Positions 1 through 7,435 of a DNA stretch of 36,992 nt are shown here, piece after piece (position 1 is the first letter of the stretch; the number at the start of each line of letters is the position of its first letter). Position numbers and translations under genes: made by a program. Below the pieces are notes generated by a model. It saw only the letters and a list, made by a program, of their open reading frames with translations. It was not told where the DNA came from and did not search any database. Source of the stretch: Candidatus Obscuribacterales bacterium (GTDB lineage Bacteria > Cyanobacteriota > Vampirovibrionia > Obscuribacterales > Obscuribacteraceae); NCBI GenBank assembly GCA_019748395.1, contig JAIEPM010000631.1, positions 1 to 36,992 of the forward strand, in the 5' to 3' direction.

Positions 1-155
1 TCAAATTTGTTGATGGTATCAAACAAGAAAAGGAGGCTGCCTAAAATTCCTAGAACACAAGATTTGACAAAAACTCGGCACCGGTTCCAAGGGAGCCTAT
101 TCTCATTCCAACTTGCATAAGTAACTCCTGTGTAGAAGCATATGAACCGGCGTTT

Positions 156-887
156 TTAGGAATCTTCGACTTTGGAAGGTAAGATCATTCCTGCAGACAA
201 AAAGACATAACCAAGCAAAAACAAAAGCAAATAAGGCAATACGTCCTCAAGCTGGAATGGCATTAAAGAACGAGGATCAACAATCAGCATCGAGCCGGCC
301 ATGATCAGTGCACCGATTTGCATCAAAACCACAGGCATTATTGCTTTTTCTTTGCGTTCAATAATTGATTTAATGCCCTGAATATGTCCGCTCAGCGAAA
401 TTCTTCCTGAGATATTTTTGGCAATCAGCTGAATGCAGTATGAATCGCCTGCATTCAGCAATAGAGGCCGCAGAAATAAGCGGTCTGCTTGCAAGCCCTC
501 AATTATTGAATTGTCCGCACCTTTTTGCGGGTTTCGCTCGTCAAGATCGGCCGGATTTGATTCAATCACCGAACCCATTAGGACTGTTGAGCCCGGACCT
601 GTGTTGATACTTAATTTGCCCTGGTATTCACCGGAATTAATTGGTAGATGTCCTGTATTCATCACTTTTACAACGATGATCTGCAGGTCTTCCACGAGGT
701 TGTCAGCAAAATAAACTCTCAAATGTTTTTTTGCTTCGCCTTTCAGCATGAAAAGCGATTGGCGCTTGACTATTTGAAAGCTCAGTTCTTTTCGTTTCTG
801 ATTGAGCACCCAGAGGATAATTGTCACTGTGATCGCAAGACAAGTCGCTATGGGCGCCAGCAGGCGTACATCAAAATTCTCGAACAA
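156..887 (-). CDS. membrane protein of unknown function
   Basis: A 243-residue protein I do not recognise with a named function. One membrane helix lies near residues 9-27 and two more close to the C-terminus (about 182-202 and 214-235). Between them is a soluble stretch of about 150 residues that looks beta-rich. It contains phrases such as VVKVMNTGHLPI and LLLNAGDSYCIQL, a style seen in conserved bacterial membrane proteins of unknown function that have an immunoglobulin-like middle domain. The gene ends 155 bases from the window edge. It lies 68 bases downstream of the glutathione peroxidase gene on the same strand, so the two could be co-transcribed, but nothing links their functions. The ORF is clearly real: hydrophobicity is well organised and there is a normal ATG start. 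Confidence 0.75.
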   Translation of the reverse strand: MFENFDVRLLAPIATCLAITVTIILWVLNQKRKELSFQIVKRQSLFMLKGEAKKHLRVYFADNLVEDLQIIVVKVMNTGHLPINSGEYQGKLSINTGPGSTVLMGSVIESNPADLDERNPQKGADNSIIEGLQADRLFLRPLLLNAGDSYCIQLIAKNISGRISLSGHIQGIKSIIERKEKAIMPVVLMQIGALIMAGSMLIVDPRSLMPFQLEDVLPYLLLFLLGYVFLSAGMILPSKVEDS

Positions 888-955
888 TTGGACACCCCAA
901 TTTATAATGAAGGCAAGCAGCTCGTTTCATTATAAATTATTGGGACTCCAGGAAA

Positions 956-1570
956 TTAAAGTTGCTTTTCGATGTCTGCAGCAATATCTTCCGGTTTGGT
1001 CCCGGACTCGTATCTCTTCACTACTTTGCCATGACGATCAACGAGAAACTTGGTGAAGTTCCATTTGATCGCTTGTGCATTGCCGTTTTCGGCGCCTGTG
1101 AGGTATTTGTAGAGCGGGTGCGCGTTGTTGCCGTTGACGTCGATTTTTTCAAACATCTGGAAATCAACACCGTAGTTTTTCTTGCAGAAGCTGGCAATCT
1201 CATGGCTTTGACCTGGTTCTTGCTGACCAAATTGATTGCAGGGAAAACCTAGAACTTTCAGACCCTTGTCGGCGAATTTTTTATTCAGCTCTTCCAGTCC
1301 TGCATATTGAGGTGTGTAGCCGCAGGCGCTGGCTGTGTTGACAATTAACAGAACGTCGCCTTTGAATTTGCTGAAATCGATCTCGCTGCCATCAAGGGCT
1401 TTGGCTTTGAACGTGTAAATCTCCGCCATTTTTGGCTCCTCCGAATTTGTGCTGATATTTTGCTTCTTGCCGCTGTCCCTGGCTTGAACTTCGATGCCTG
1501 CAAAAGCATTTGAGAGCAGCAAGAAAGACAAAAGTCCAGTTTGCAAAAGAATTTTTTCCAGGCTCAACAT
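956..1570 (-). CDS. glutathione peroxidase (GPx/thioredoxin-type), possible dual start
   Basis: Thiol peroxidase of the glutathione peroxidase family, which reduces hydrogen peroxide and lipid hydroperoxides. Numbering from the first Met, the peroxidatic cysteine is Cys83 in TASACGYTPQ, Gln113 is in FPCNQFGQQEPG, and Trp170 and Asn171 are in KWNFTKFLVD, which completes the family's catalytic set. Cys129 sits where thioredoxin-dependent members carry the resolving cysteine. Active-site Cys rather than selenocysteine is encoded. The full ORF (204 residues) has an N-terminal hydrophobic stretch (about residues 8-24, then Ala-rich) that reads as a signal peptide. An internal ATG (Met48, base 1429) begins the core domain. 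It is preceded by GGAGGAG at the right distance, a much better ribosome site than that of the outer start. Both secreted and cytosolic forms are possible. Confidence 0.9.
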   Translation of the reverse strand: MLSLEKILLQTGLLSFLLLSNAFAGIEVQARDSGKKQNISTNSEEPKMAEIYTFKAKALDGSEIDFSKFKGDVLLIVNTASACGYTPQYAGLEELNKKFADKGLKVLGFPCNQFGQQEPGQSHEIASFCKKNYGVDFQMFEKIDVNGNNAHPLYKYLTGAENGNAQAIKWNFTKFLVDRHGKVVKRYESGTKPEDIAADIEKQL

Positions 1571-1723
1571 GTTTATTTCCCGCCTTTATTGCTGCCGGAT
1601 TTAAATTTCCAACAGGCTTTAATTATCCACCAAGGCAAGCAGGCTATTAACTGTTTTGCAGTCTTTCAATGCAAAAAGTAATCTTATTTCTGAGTAGCAG
1701 CCTTCTGAGCTCTGCTTCTGGTC

Positions 1724-2797
1724 TCAGGCAGGCTTGCTGTCGCCTTCTTCAGGCAGAGTTTCGGCGCTTTGATGCATTGGTTTCAAGTAAAACTCCTCTG
1801 CCAGCAAAATCGCCACGGAGGCAAGCGGTACGCTCATCAGAGCTCCGGCGATGCCCATTAAAGAAGCTCCGGCAATGATTGAAAACATTACGATCAGTGG
1901 ATGCAAGTCAACTTCTTTGCCAAGCAGATGGGGCACCATAAATGAACTTTCCAGCCATTGCTCAATTCCATAAACCGCAAGAACTGCCAGGACCATGACC
2001 GGATCTTGATTGAAGGAAACTACAATGGCAAGTGCCGTAGCAATCATGGAGCCCACATAAGGGACCATGTTCAGCAAACCGGCCAATATGCCGAGTATTA
2101 ACGCATCGTCCAGTCTTATAATGCTGAAGCCGACAATTAGAAATGCCGAAACAAAAAATGAAACAAGGATTTGCCCGCGCACATAGCCGCCCAGTCGAGC
2201 TTCCAGTGGTACTATCAGTGGTGCAAAGCGAGCGGCTGCTTTTGCGGGTAACCATTTTAGAATACTTGACCAGATGGATTTTGCTTCGACTACAAAGTAG
2301 GCTGCCAGAAACAATACGAATATGGTGTTGGCAAGCAAACCGAGCAGTCCGGCAGTCATACCCATAGTTTGCCGGAGCAATTTCACTGAAAGCTCTCTTG
2401 CATCCGATGCGCTGATCCTAAACTCGCCGCGGCTGCCGGCAAGATTCATTGCCTTTTCATACCAGCCGCTCAGTTTCTCCAGATATTCGGGAAATCTGTG
2501 GAAGAGTTTGTGCGCTTGATGATGCAGCTCCGGTGCAATTGAGAAAGCAAGCAGTACATAAAGGACAATTACAGCTAAATAAATAGCTAAGATCGTCACG
2601 ATTCGCGGAATTTTTTTTGATTCTGCGGCTTCGGCAACCGGAGAAATTGCAGCTGCTATTGTCAGGGCAAAAACCACACAAACAAGCAGCGCTTTCAGTT
2701 CGTAGGCCGCTGTGAGCAGGCCTGCTGCAATCAGGCTGTATAAAACCAGCTGAAAGGCCAGATTCTTTTGCTTTTGCAGCTCGCTTAGATCAGCCAT
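1724..2797 (-). CDS. AI-2E family transporter (PerM/UPF0118 permease)
   Basis: A 357-residue polytopic membrane protein of the AI-2E/PerM family. It has two early helices (about residues 17-50), a third near 65-87, and then a soluble amphipathic stretch (about 90-150, containing HHQAHKLFHRFPEYLEKL). A second hydrophobic half follows, with the family-like segments ILAGLLNMVPYVGSMIA and LVIM-type motifs near EVDLHPLIVMFSI. That arrangement of helices, cytoplasmic loop and Pro-Tyr-Val-Gly segment is typical of the family. Members have been linked to autoinducer-2 export, Na+/H+ exchange and other transport. The actual substrate cannot be read from sequence. The length is normal. The gene is separated by about 150 bases from the peroxidase gene downstream on the same strand. 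Confidence 0.88.
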   Translation of the reverse strand: MADLSELQKQKNLAFQLVLYSLIAAGLLTAAYELKALLVCVVFALTIAAAISPVAEAAESKKIPRIVTILAIYLAVIVLYVLLAFSIAPELHHQAHKLFHRFPEYLEKLSGWYEKAMNLAGSRGEFRISASDARELSVKLLRQTMGMTAGLLGLLANTIFVLFLAAYFVVEAKSIWSSILKWLPAKAAARFAPLIVPLEARLGGYVRGQILVSFFVSAFLIVGFSIIRLDDALILGILAGLLNMVPYVGSMIATALAIVVSFNQDPVMVLAVLAVYGIEQWLESSFMVPHLLGKEVDLHPLIVMFSIIAGASLMGIAGALMSVPLASVAILLAEEFYLKPMHQSAETLPEEGDSKPA

Positions 2798-2909
2798 TGC
2801 AAGTTACTCAGTTCCGGAATGCTACTTTATTCTTCCCAGACTCAGTCTTGCTGCCTCGAATTTAAGGCGCGCTCTTTCTAAATTGACGAATTATAAGACG
2901 GCGCGAGCT

Positions 2910-3593
2910 TTATTCGGACGCCGGAACTTCGAGCCGGTAACCTTTATTGCGCTCGGTTTTGATGATTGAAGCTTGCCCCTCCAGGTCTATAGATCGTCTC
3001 AGGAGCTTTATATGCGACCTGATTGTATCCAGCGATGCCAGGGAGTCGTCATGCCAGACTCTTTCAAGCAGAGCTTCAGCCGTGAAAAATTGATTGGGAT
3101 GCCTGAGCAGGAACTCAAGCAGCTTTGTCACCATTGGTCTGACACTCAATTCCTTGCCGCCCCGGCATACCTTCTGGGTCAGGGGGTCGAGTGTGATATC
3201 TCCGGCTTGCAGAACCGTTCCGGTGTAATCAGGCGGACGCCTGAGCAGTGCCCTGAGGCGGGCAGCCAGTTCCTTGTTTTCAAAGGGCTTGCTCAAATAA
3301 TCATCAGCTCCGGCATCTAGACCGGTTTCTTTGTCGTCGGCTGAGGTCAAACAGGTAAGCATCAGAATCGGCGTTTTGTTCCCGGCAGACCTCAGGCGCC
3401 TGCAAACATCAACACCACTGACCCCCGGCATCATCCAATCGAGCACAATCACATCGTACTTGTTTACTCTCAGCATATCTAGGGCTGAAGCCCCATCTGG
3501 GGCTGTTTGCACAGTGAAACCACGACTCACAAGAGTGTGTCTGATCACTTCCGACATGTCCAGATCGTCGTCTACCAGCAAGACTTTCGCCAT
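2910..3593 (-). CDS. OmpR-family response regulator
   Basis: Two-component response regulator of 227 residues. An N-terminal receiver domain (about 1-118) carries the acidic pair VDDD at 8-10, the phospho-acceptor Asp52 in IVLDWMMPG, Thr80 in LMLT, and Lys102 in YLSKPFE. A C-terminal winged helix of the OmpR/PhoB type (about 130-227) ends in TERNKGYRLEV. The open frame extends 33 codons further upstream, but the first Met of the receiver fold at base 3593 has an AGGAAG ribosome site and matches family starts, so I use it. It lies 157 bases downstream of the LOV histidine kinase on the same strand and is the obvious partner. A light-responsive transcription factor is therefore the likely role (inference). 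Confidence 0.9.
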   Translation of the reverse strand: MAKVLLVDDDLDMSEVIRHTLVSRGFTVQTAPDGASALDMLRVNKYDVIVLDWMMPGVSGVDVCRRLRSAGNKTPILMLTCLTSADDKETGLDAGADDYLSKPFENKELAARLRALLRRPPDYTGTVLQAGDITLDPLTQKVCRGGKELSVRPMVTKLLEFLLRHPNQFFTAEALLERVWHDDSLASLDTIRSHIKLLRRSIDLEGQASIIKTERNKGYRLEVPASE

Positions 3594-3750
3594 TGCAACT
3601 TCCTGATCTTTGCCTAATTCCAGGGTCATTTTACAGCCATACCGCTTATTTAGGGAGCCCCAAGTGCAGAACTGCAAAACCCGGCTCTCCACAAGGGTAA
3701 GCTTACAAAGCTAAGGTGAACCAAGCGTGAACGTCCGGCCGGAAGCGCTT

Positions 3751-4842
3751 TTAAGGGTAAAGAGGCAATTCAAACCAAAAGGTACTGCCCTGCTTTGTCT
3801 GGCTTTCGACGCCGATTCTGCCTTGATGAGCTTCAATGATGGCTTTGCAAACAGCCAGTCCCAGTCCGGTCCCGCCGCGCATTCGGCGATCTGGGGATTC
3901 TAATTGTTGGAATTTTTCGAAAAGCTTGGCTTTGTCTTCAGCGGAGATGCCGGGTCCGTTGTCCGTTACTTCAACTCGCGCGCTTTTATTTTCACTCCTG
4001 CATATTCGCACCAGGACCGAGCTCTCAGCCGGTGAAAACTTGACTGCATTGCTCAGTAAATTTTCAAGAACCTGCACCAACCTTTGTCCGTCTGCATAAA
4101 CGTAAGAGCGGTCGTCTGATTTACAGCTGAGGCTGATTGAAGACTGGCTTGACACCGGACTGAAGTCTGCCACAACATTCTCGACCAGATCTGAAAGTAA
4201 AAGTTTTTGTTTGAGTAGACGAAATTTGCCTGATTCCAATTTCTTGAAATCTAGAATGTTTTCAATCAAGTGCCAGAGACTGTCGGCTGAGTTACGGGAA
4301 ATTTCAACAAAACGCGCTACTGTTGAATTTATAGGACCAGCTTCGCCGTCGGCGATAACTGAAAGCGAGCTTTTGATTTTTGTAATCGGGGTGCGCAACT
4401 CGTGAGAGACGATTGAATAGAAATCGGAAATCCGCTGTTCTGCTTCTATTCTGGCCGTAACGTCATTTTGGATGCCCACAAATGCGATTAGTTTATTGTT
4501 TTGATTGTAGACCGGGGAGACTGTCAGTTCATTGTAAAAGCGAGCGCCGTCTTTTTTGTAATTTCGAAGCACCGTTGTGATTGGCAGCCTTTCACGAATT
4601 GCCTGCCGCAAAGCTTCAAGTTCTAATTGCGATTTGTCATTTCCTTGCAAAAAGCGGCAGTTCTTTCCCAGAATCTCATCGGCTGAATAGCCTGTTATAT
4701 CAGTGAAAGCCGGGTTTGTATAAATGATCGGGTTGTCATCCTTTTGCGGATCTGTAATGACAACTCCATTGCGCGCATATTCAAGAGCCTGAAACATCAG
4801 CGAAAGCTGATCTTTTTCCGTCATCTCGTCTTTGATGAACAT
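3751..4842 (-). CDS. LOV-domain sensor histidine kinase (probable blue-light receptor)
   Basis: A soluble sensor kinase of 363 residues with no membrane segments. Residues about 15-130 form a PAS domain with the complete LOV signature. It has GKNCRFLQ at 59-66 with the flavin-adduct cysteine Cys62, Asn94 in RNYKKDG, Asn104 in FYNELTVSP, and Gln125 in FVGIQNDVT. These residues bind FMN and allow the light-driven cysteinyl adduct in known LOV proteins. A HisKA dimerisation domain follows with the phospho-acceptor His147 in SHELRTP. The HATPase domain has the N box LENLLSNAVKFSP, the G1 box DNGPGIS and the G2 box GTGLGLAVCK. The response regulator gene lies just downstream. A second ATG (codon 7) is close by, and the start is not critical to the domain reading. 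Confidence 0.93.
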   Translation of the reverse strand: MFIKDEMTEKDQLSLMFQALEYARNGVVITDPQKDDNPIIYTNPAFTDITGYSADEILGKNCRFLQGNDKSQLELEALRQAIRERLPITTVLRNYKKDGARFYNELTVSPVYNQNNKLIAFVGIQNDVTARIEAEQRISDFYSIVSHELRTPITKIKSSLSVIADGEAGPINSTVARFVEISRNSADSLWHLIENILDFKKLESGKFRLLKQKLLLSDLVENVVADFSPVSSQSSISLSCKSDDRSYVYADGQRLVQVLENLLSNAVKFSPAESSVLVRICRSENKSARVEVTDNGPGISAEDKAKLFEKFQQLESPDRRMRGGTGLGLAVCKAIIEAHQGRIGVESQTKQGSTFWFELPLYP

Positions 4843-4879
4843 GCGTCTTTTCCTCTTTGAACTTATGAATCCTAACAGA

Positions 4880-4917
4880 TAAAAAACAAAAAGCCAGACT
4901 CTGGGCAGAGTCCGGCT
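4880..4917 (-). terminator. rho-independent terminator after the first TadE-like gene
   Basis: Read on the minus strand, AGCCGGACTCT, loop GCCC and AGAGTCTGGCT form an 11-bp stem with a single C/A mismatch. It is followed directly by a T-rich run (TTTTTGTTTTTT). It lies 30 bases past the stop codon of the TadE-like gene at 4948 and before the LOV kinase start at 4842. It therefore separates the two TadE-like genes from the light-sensing pair. Confidence 0.9.
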
Positions 4918-4947
4918 TTTCGCTTTCGTGGGCTGGGCAGGAAAGTT

Positions 4948-5718
4948 TTAATTGAAAGTAAGTATTTGTTGATTGTTCGGACCGCTGATATAGGGCGCAT
5001 TTGATCTCAAGGGATCTGGTGATGCATTAACACCTGCCCAGAGGCACTTTTCGGCGTTAGGTTGATTTCCGACGACATCGTTGTTGTTTTGAGTTCCACC
5101 CAGGTTTTGAACTCCGCCAAAATCGGTCTGGAATCCGTATGCAGGCAGCATCACAACCTGTGTTGCATCAGTAACAGCCGGGTTCGAGCTTGAAGGGTCT
5201 ATAAGTTTGAAACCAAGTCTGATGAATGCCGGAGGTGCTTCGGATGCGTCTGTTGAAACACCGGTTGCTTTGAGCTCGACGATTTTTGGCAGCACACCGG
5301 CAAGGTCGTATGGCAGTGGAACATTTGTGGCTGTAATTTCAACCTTAGTCAGATCTGCATCTGCAGATTTTATTTCAACCTCGATGTCCGCGCTCGACGG
5401 TATGCCCATGGCAGTCGCAAAAGCTTTTGCTGTCGTTGCTGCCAGAGCTGCAGTTTTTTCGGCTTTTGTGCCGCTTGTTTGAAATTTCGGTCTTTTGGCT
5501 CCCAGGAAATAATTTTGACCGTTTACGCGTTTTGCAACTTCTTCTGCAACCGTTTGAAGTTTCTGGCTGTATTCGACATAAGCGTAAGAGTTGACGCCGA
5601 GTACTGTAATCAGCACAAAGACAATTGTGAAGGTCAGCATGCCTGCGGCTGTTCCGGCAAGAGTTAGACCGGCTTTAGAGCGTTGACGACTGTTTCTTTT
5701 TTTAGACTTGCTTTGCAT
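4948..5718 (-). CDS. TadE-like secreted/pseudopilin-type protein, paralog A
   Basis: A 256-residue protein with a basic N-terminus (KSKKRNSRQRSKAG), one membrane helix at about residues 20-42, and then a long extracytoplasmic region. Its closest match in style is the TadE/TadG group of minor pilins, which have one N-terminal helix and a secreted body. The last 90 or so residues (from GFKLIDPSSSNPAVTDATQ to the end) are almost identical to those of the neighbouring paralog, while the middle differs. Met at 5718 is preferred over the outer ATG at 5760. It has GGAGAG upstream, its N-terminus matches the paralog, and a TATTAT box at 5775-5780 would leave the outer start almost no leader. Function unknown; an assembled surface structure is a guess. 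Confidence 0.72.
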   Translation of the reverse strand: MQSKSKKRNSRQRSKAGLTLAGTAAGMLTFTIVFVLITVLGVNSYAYVEYSQKLQTVAEEVAKRVNGQNYFLGAKRPKFQTSGTKAEKTAALAATTAKAFATAMGIPSSADIEVEIKSADADLTKVEITATNVPLPYDLAGVLPKIVELKATGVSTDASEAPPAFIRLGFKLIDPSSSNPAVTDATQVVMLPAYGFQTDFGGVQNLGGTQNNNDVVGNQPNAEKCLWAGVNASPDPLRSNAPYISGPNNQQILTFN

Positions 5719-5763
5719 ATTCTTCTCTCCAGCTTGCCTGTCGCTCAGGCACTGTGCCATTTC

Positions 5764-5814
5764 CCACTGGACTAATAATAGGAGCTCAACGTTAGTTAGC
5801 TGTGAAAGTCAAAA
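5764..5814 (-). promoter_or_regulatory. conserved upstream block of TadE-like gene A
   Basis: On the coding strand this holds GACTTTCACA, then CTAACGTT, then CTCCTATTAT, at the same spacing as in the block before the paralog at 6697-6748. TATTAT (5775-5780) resembles a -10 box, but no good -35 hexamer sits 16-18 bases before it. The shared words may therefore be activator sites. Confidence 0.45.
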
Positions 5815-5836
5815 TCCGGATTTGCGTTCCGGATTT
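5812..5836 (-). terminator. hairpin between the two TadE-like genes
   Basis: AAATCCGGA and TCCGGATTT form a perfect 9-bp stem around a 7-base loop, just past the stop codon of paralog B (5848). On the minus strand only TTTT and then GACTTTC follow, so termination may be weak. The right arm runs straight into the conserved upstream block of paralog A. Confidence 0.5.
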
Positions 5837-5847
5837 CGCTTGCAAGC

Positions 5848-6627
5848 TTAGTTAAAGCTGAGTATTTGTTGCTTGTCCGGACCTGAGATATAAGGCGCGT
5901 TTGAGCGAAGCTGGCCGTTGACGCCGGCCCAGAGACACTGAGCTGCATCAGGCTGATTGCCGACAACATCATTGTTGTTCTGTGTTCCGCCCAGGTTTTG
6001 AACTCCTCCGAAGTCGGTTTGGAAGCCGTAAGCCGGCAAAATAACAACCTGAGTAGCATCGGTCACGGCCGGGTTTGATGTGGAGGGATCGATGAGCTTG
6101 AAGCCCATTCTGATGAATCCGGGCGGTGCGTCAACCTGCTCTGAGGCAATACCTGTTGCCGAAACGCTCAAGAATTGAGGGAAAAGCTTGCTGAATTGAA
6201 AAGGCAGTGGAATTTCAGCCATTGAAACTGTAACCGGTGTAAAAGCAACGCCTTCAACTGATTCGTCCGGTGCATCGGGGAAAGTCACAATCGGTGTCAC
6301 CGGCAATCCATAGATTTCGCCCAGCTTTTTGGCATATTCATTGGCTTTCTCTTTCTGTGATTCAAGCCCTTTGCCGCTGCGCTGAAACTGCGGTCTTAAA
6401 GCGCCCAGCCAGTAGGTGCGATTGCTGACCTGTCTGGCAACGGCATTTGCAATTACCTGGATTTTGGAGCCGTAGACCATATAGCTAAAAGTGTTGACTG
6501 CAAAAGCTGCCAGCGCAACAAAGAAAATGCTGACCACAAGCATGGCGGCGGCTGATTCCACAAGAGCCTGACCTTTAGTGTTGCGGTTGAGCTTGTTGAC
6601 TTTGCGAAGTTTAGCTTGATTCTTCAT
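5848..6627 (-). CDS. TadE-like secreted/pseudopilin-type protein, paralog B
   Basis: A 259-residue paralog of the gene downstream. After a basic start (KNQAKLRKVNKLNRNTKG) comes GQALVESAAAMLVV, which is the typical opening of a TadE-like helix (Gly, then Glu, then a hydrophobic run to about residue 45). An extracytoplasmic region follows. The C-terminal 90 residues are near-identical in protein to paralog A (YGFQTDFGGVQNLGGTQN and neighbours), while the DNA differs at many third positions. The duplication is thus old and the C-terminus is under strong selection. I start at Met 6627, which has AGGCAGGG just upstream and fits the paralog. The ORF is open back to an ATG at 6693, which would sit almost on the predicted transcription start. 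Confidence 0.72.
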   Translation of the reverse strand: MKNQAKLRKVNKLNRNTKGQALVESAAAMLVVSIFFVALAAFAVNTFSYMVYGSKIQVIANAVARQVSNRTYWLGALRPQFQRSGKGLESQKEKANEYAKKLGEIYGLPVTPIVTFPDAPDESVEGVAFTPVTVSMAEIPLPFQFSKLFPQFLSVSATGIASEQVDAPPGFIRMGFKLIDPSTSNPAVTDATQVVILPAYGFQTDFGGVQNLGGTQNNNDVVGNQPDAAQCLWAGVNGQLRSNAPYISGPDKQQILSFN

Positions 6628-6696
6628 TTTCCCTGCCTCAGCATCGGTCAGGACATGCTGCCCGCCATGTCTTGCTTCGATGCGCGAATTCATTAC

Positions 6697-6748
6697 CCAG
6701 TGAAAAGATAATAGGAGGCAAACGTTAGGCGAATGTGAAAGTCTAAAA
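6697..6748 (-). promoter_or_regulatory. conserved upstream block of TadE-like gene B
   Basis: Shares three words at identical spacing with 5764-5814: ATAATAGGAG, AACGTTAG and TGTGAAAGTC as written on the plus strand. On the coding strand TATTAT (6708-6713) could be a -10 box. It lies immediately before the stop of the response regulator gene, so it gives the TadE-like pair its own promoter. Confidence 0.45.
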
Positions 6749-6753
6749 CGGGC

Positions 6754-7425
6754 TTAGAACTTAATCTGGTATCCGTAGCCGCGCACATTGAGAATTTGCA
6801 GCTTTGAACCCAGTTTAGTCAGCTTTTCCCTGAGTCCGGTCAGAAAAACTCTAATTGTGCCTGATGCTGTGTCCGGAGCATCAGACCAGCCGCAGGCTTT
6901 GATTTCTTCGTGGCTTATTAGTCGTTGTGAGTTTTCAAGCAAGAGCCTCAAAACCACTGCCTCCTTGCTTGAAAGTGTGGCCGTGTTTGAGCCGCAGCTG
7001 ACCTGACTTGATTCAGGATTTAAGTCCAGGTCTCCGCATTTAATAGTTTTGAGTTCGGGCTCGGGACTGCGTCTTAGGGTCGCTCTGATTAAGGAGAGCA
7101 GGACTTCGCTTTCAAATGGTTTTGTCACATAGTTGTCTGCACCGAAATCCAGTCCGCTAATTTTGTCTGGAGTGCTGTTTCGACCAGTGAGCATGATTAC
7201 AGGTGTCTTGCCGCCGGAGGCTCTGTACTTCTGCAAAAGCTCCACCCCGCTCATTTTGGGCATTTCCCAGTCGAAAATCAAAAGGTCATAGTCATAAGTC
7301 TCTATGAAGTCCCAGGCTTCTATGGCTGTGGATACCTCGTCGGCATTGTGCCTTTCTTGCAGCAAGAGATCTTTGATTGCAGCGCGGGTTTCGTCGTTGT
7401 CATCTACTATAAGTATCTTTGCCAT
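6754..7425 (-). CDS. OmpR-family response regulator
   Basis: A 223-residue response regulator. The receiver domain has VDDN at 8-10, phospho-acceptor Asp52 in LIFDWEMPKMSG, Thr80 in VIMLT and Lys102 in YVTKPFE. The C-terminal winged helix (about 128-223) ends in LNVRGYGYQIKF, as expected for the OmpR/PhoB class. The ATG lies 10 bases after the stop codon of the histidine kinase gene upstream, which makes an evident operon and cognate pair. It is a paralog of the regulator at 2910-3593. The next genes downstream are the two TadE-like proteins, which makes their conserved upstream blocks attractive candidate targets (inference only). Confidence 0.92.
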   Translation of the reverse strand: MAKILIVDDNDETRAAIKDLLLQERHNADEVSTAIEAWDFIETYDYDLLIFDWEMPKMSGVELLQKYRASGGKTPVIMLTGRNSTPDKISGLDFGADNYVTKPFESEVLLSLIRATLRRSPEPELKTIKCGDLDLNPESSQVSCGSNTATLSSKEAVVLRLLLENSQRLISHEEIKACGWSDAPDTASGTIRVFLTGLREKLTKLGSKLQILNVRGYGYQIKF

Positions 7426-7435
7426 AGTCCTTTTC

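Noticed and set aside
1-155. Open frame on the minus strand reading to the window edge, with a hydrophobic run near its end, and a 22-codon ORF with an AGGAGT site
   Set aside because: The long frame has no ATG or supported start within the window, and the 22-codon ORF is too short and featureless. I cannot support a gene here.
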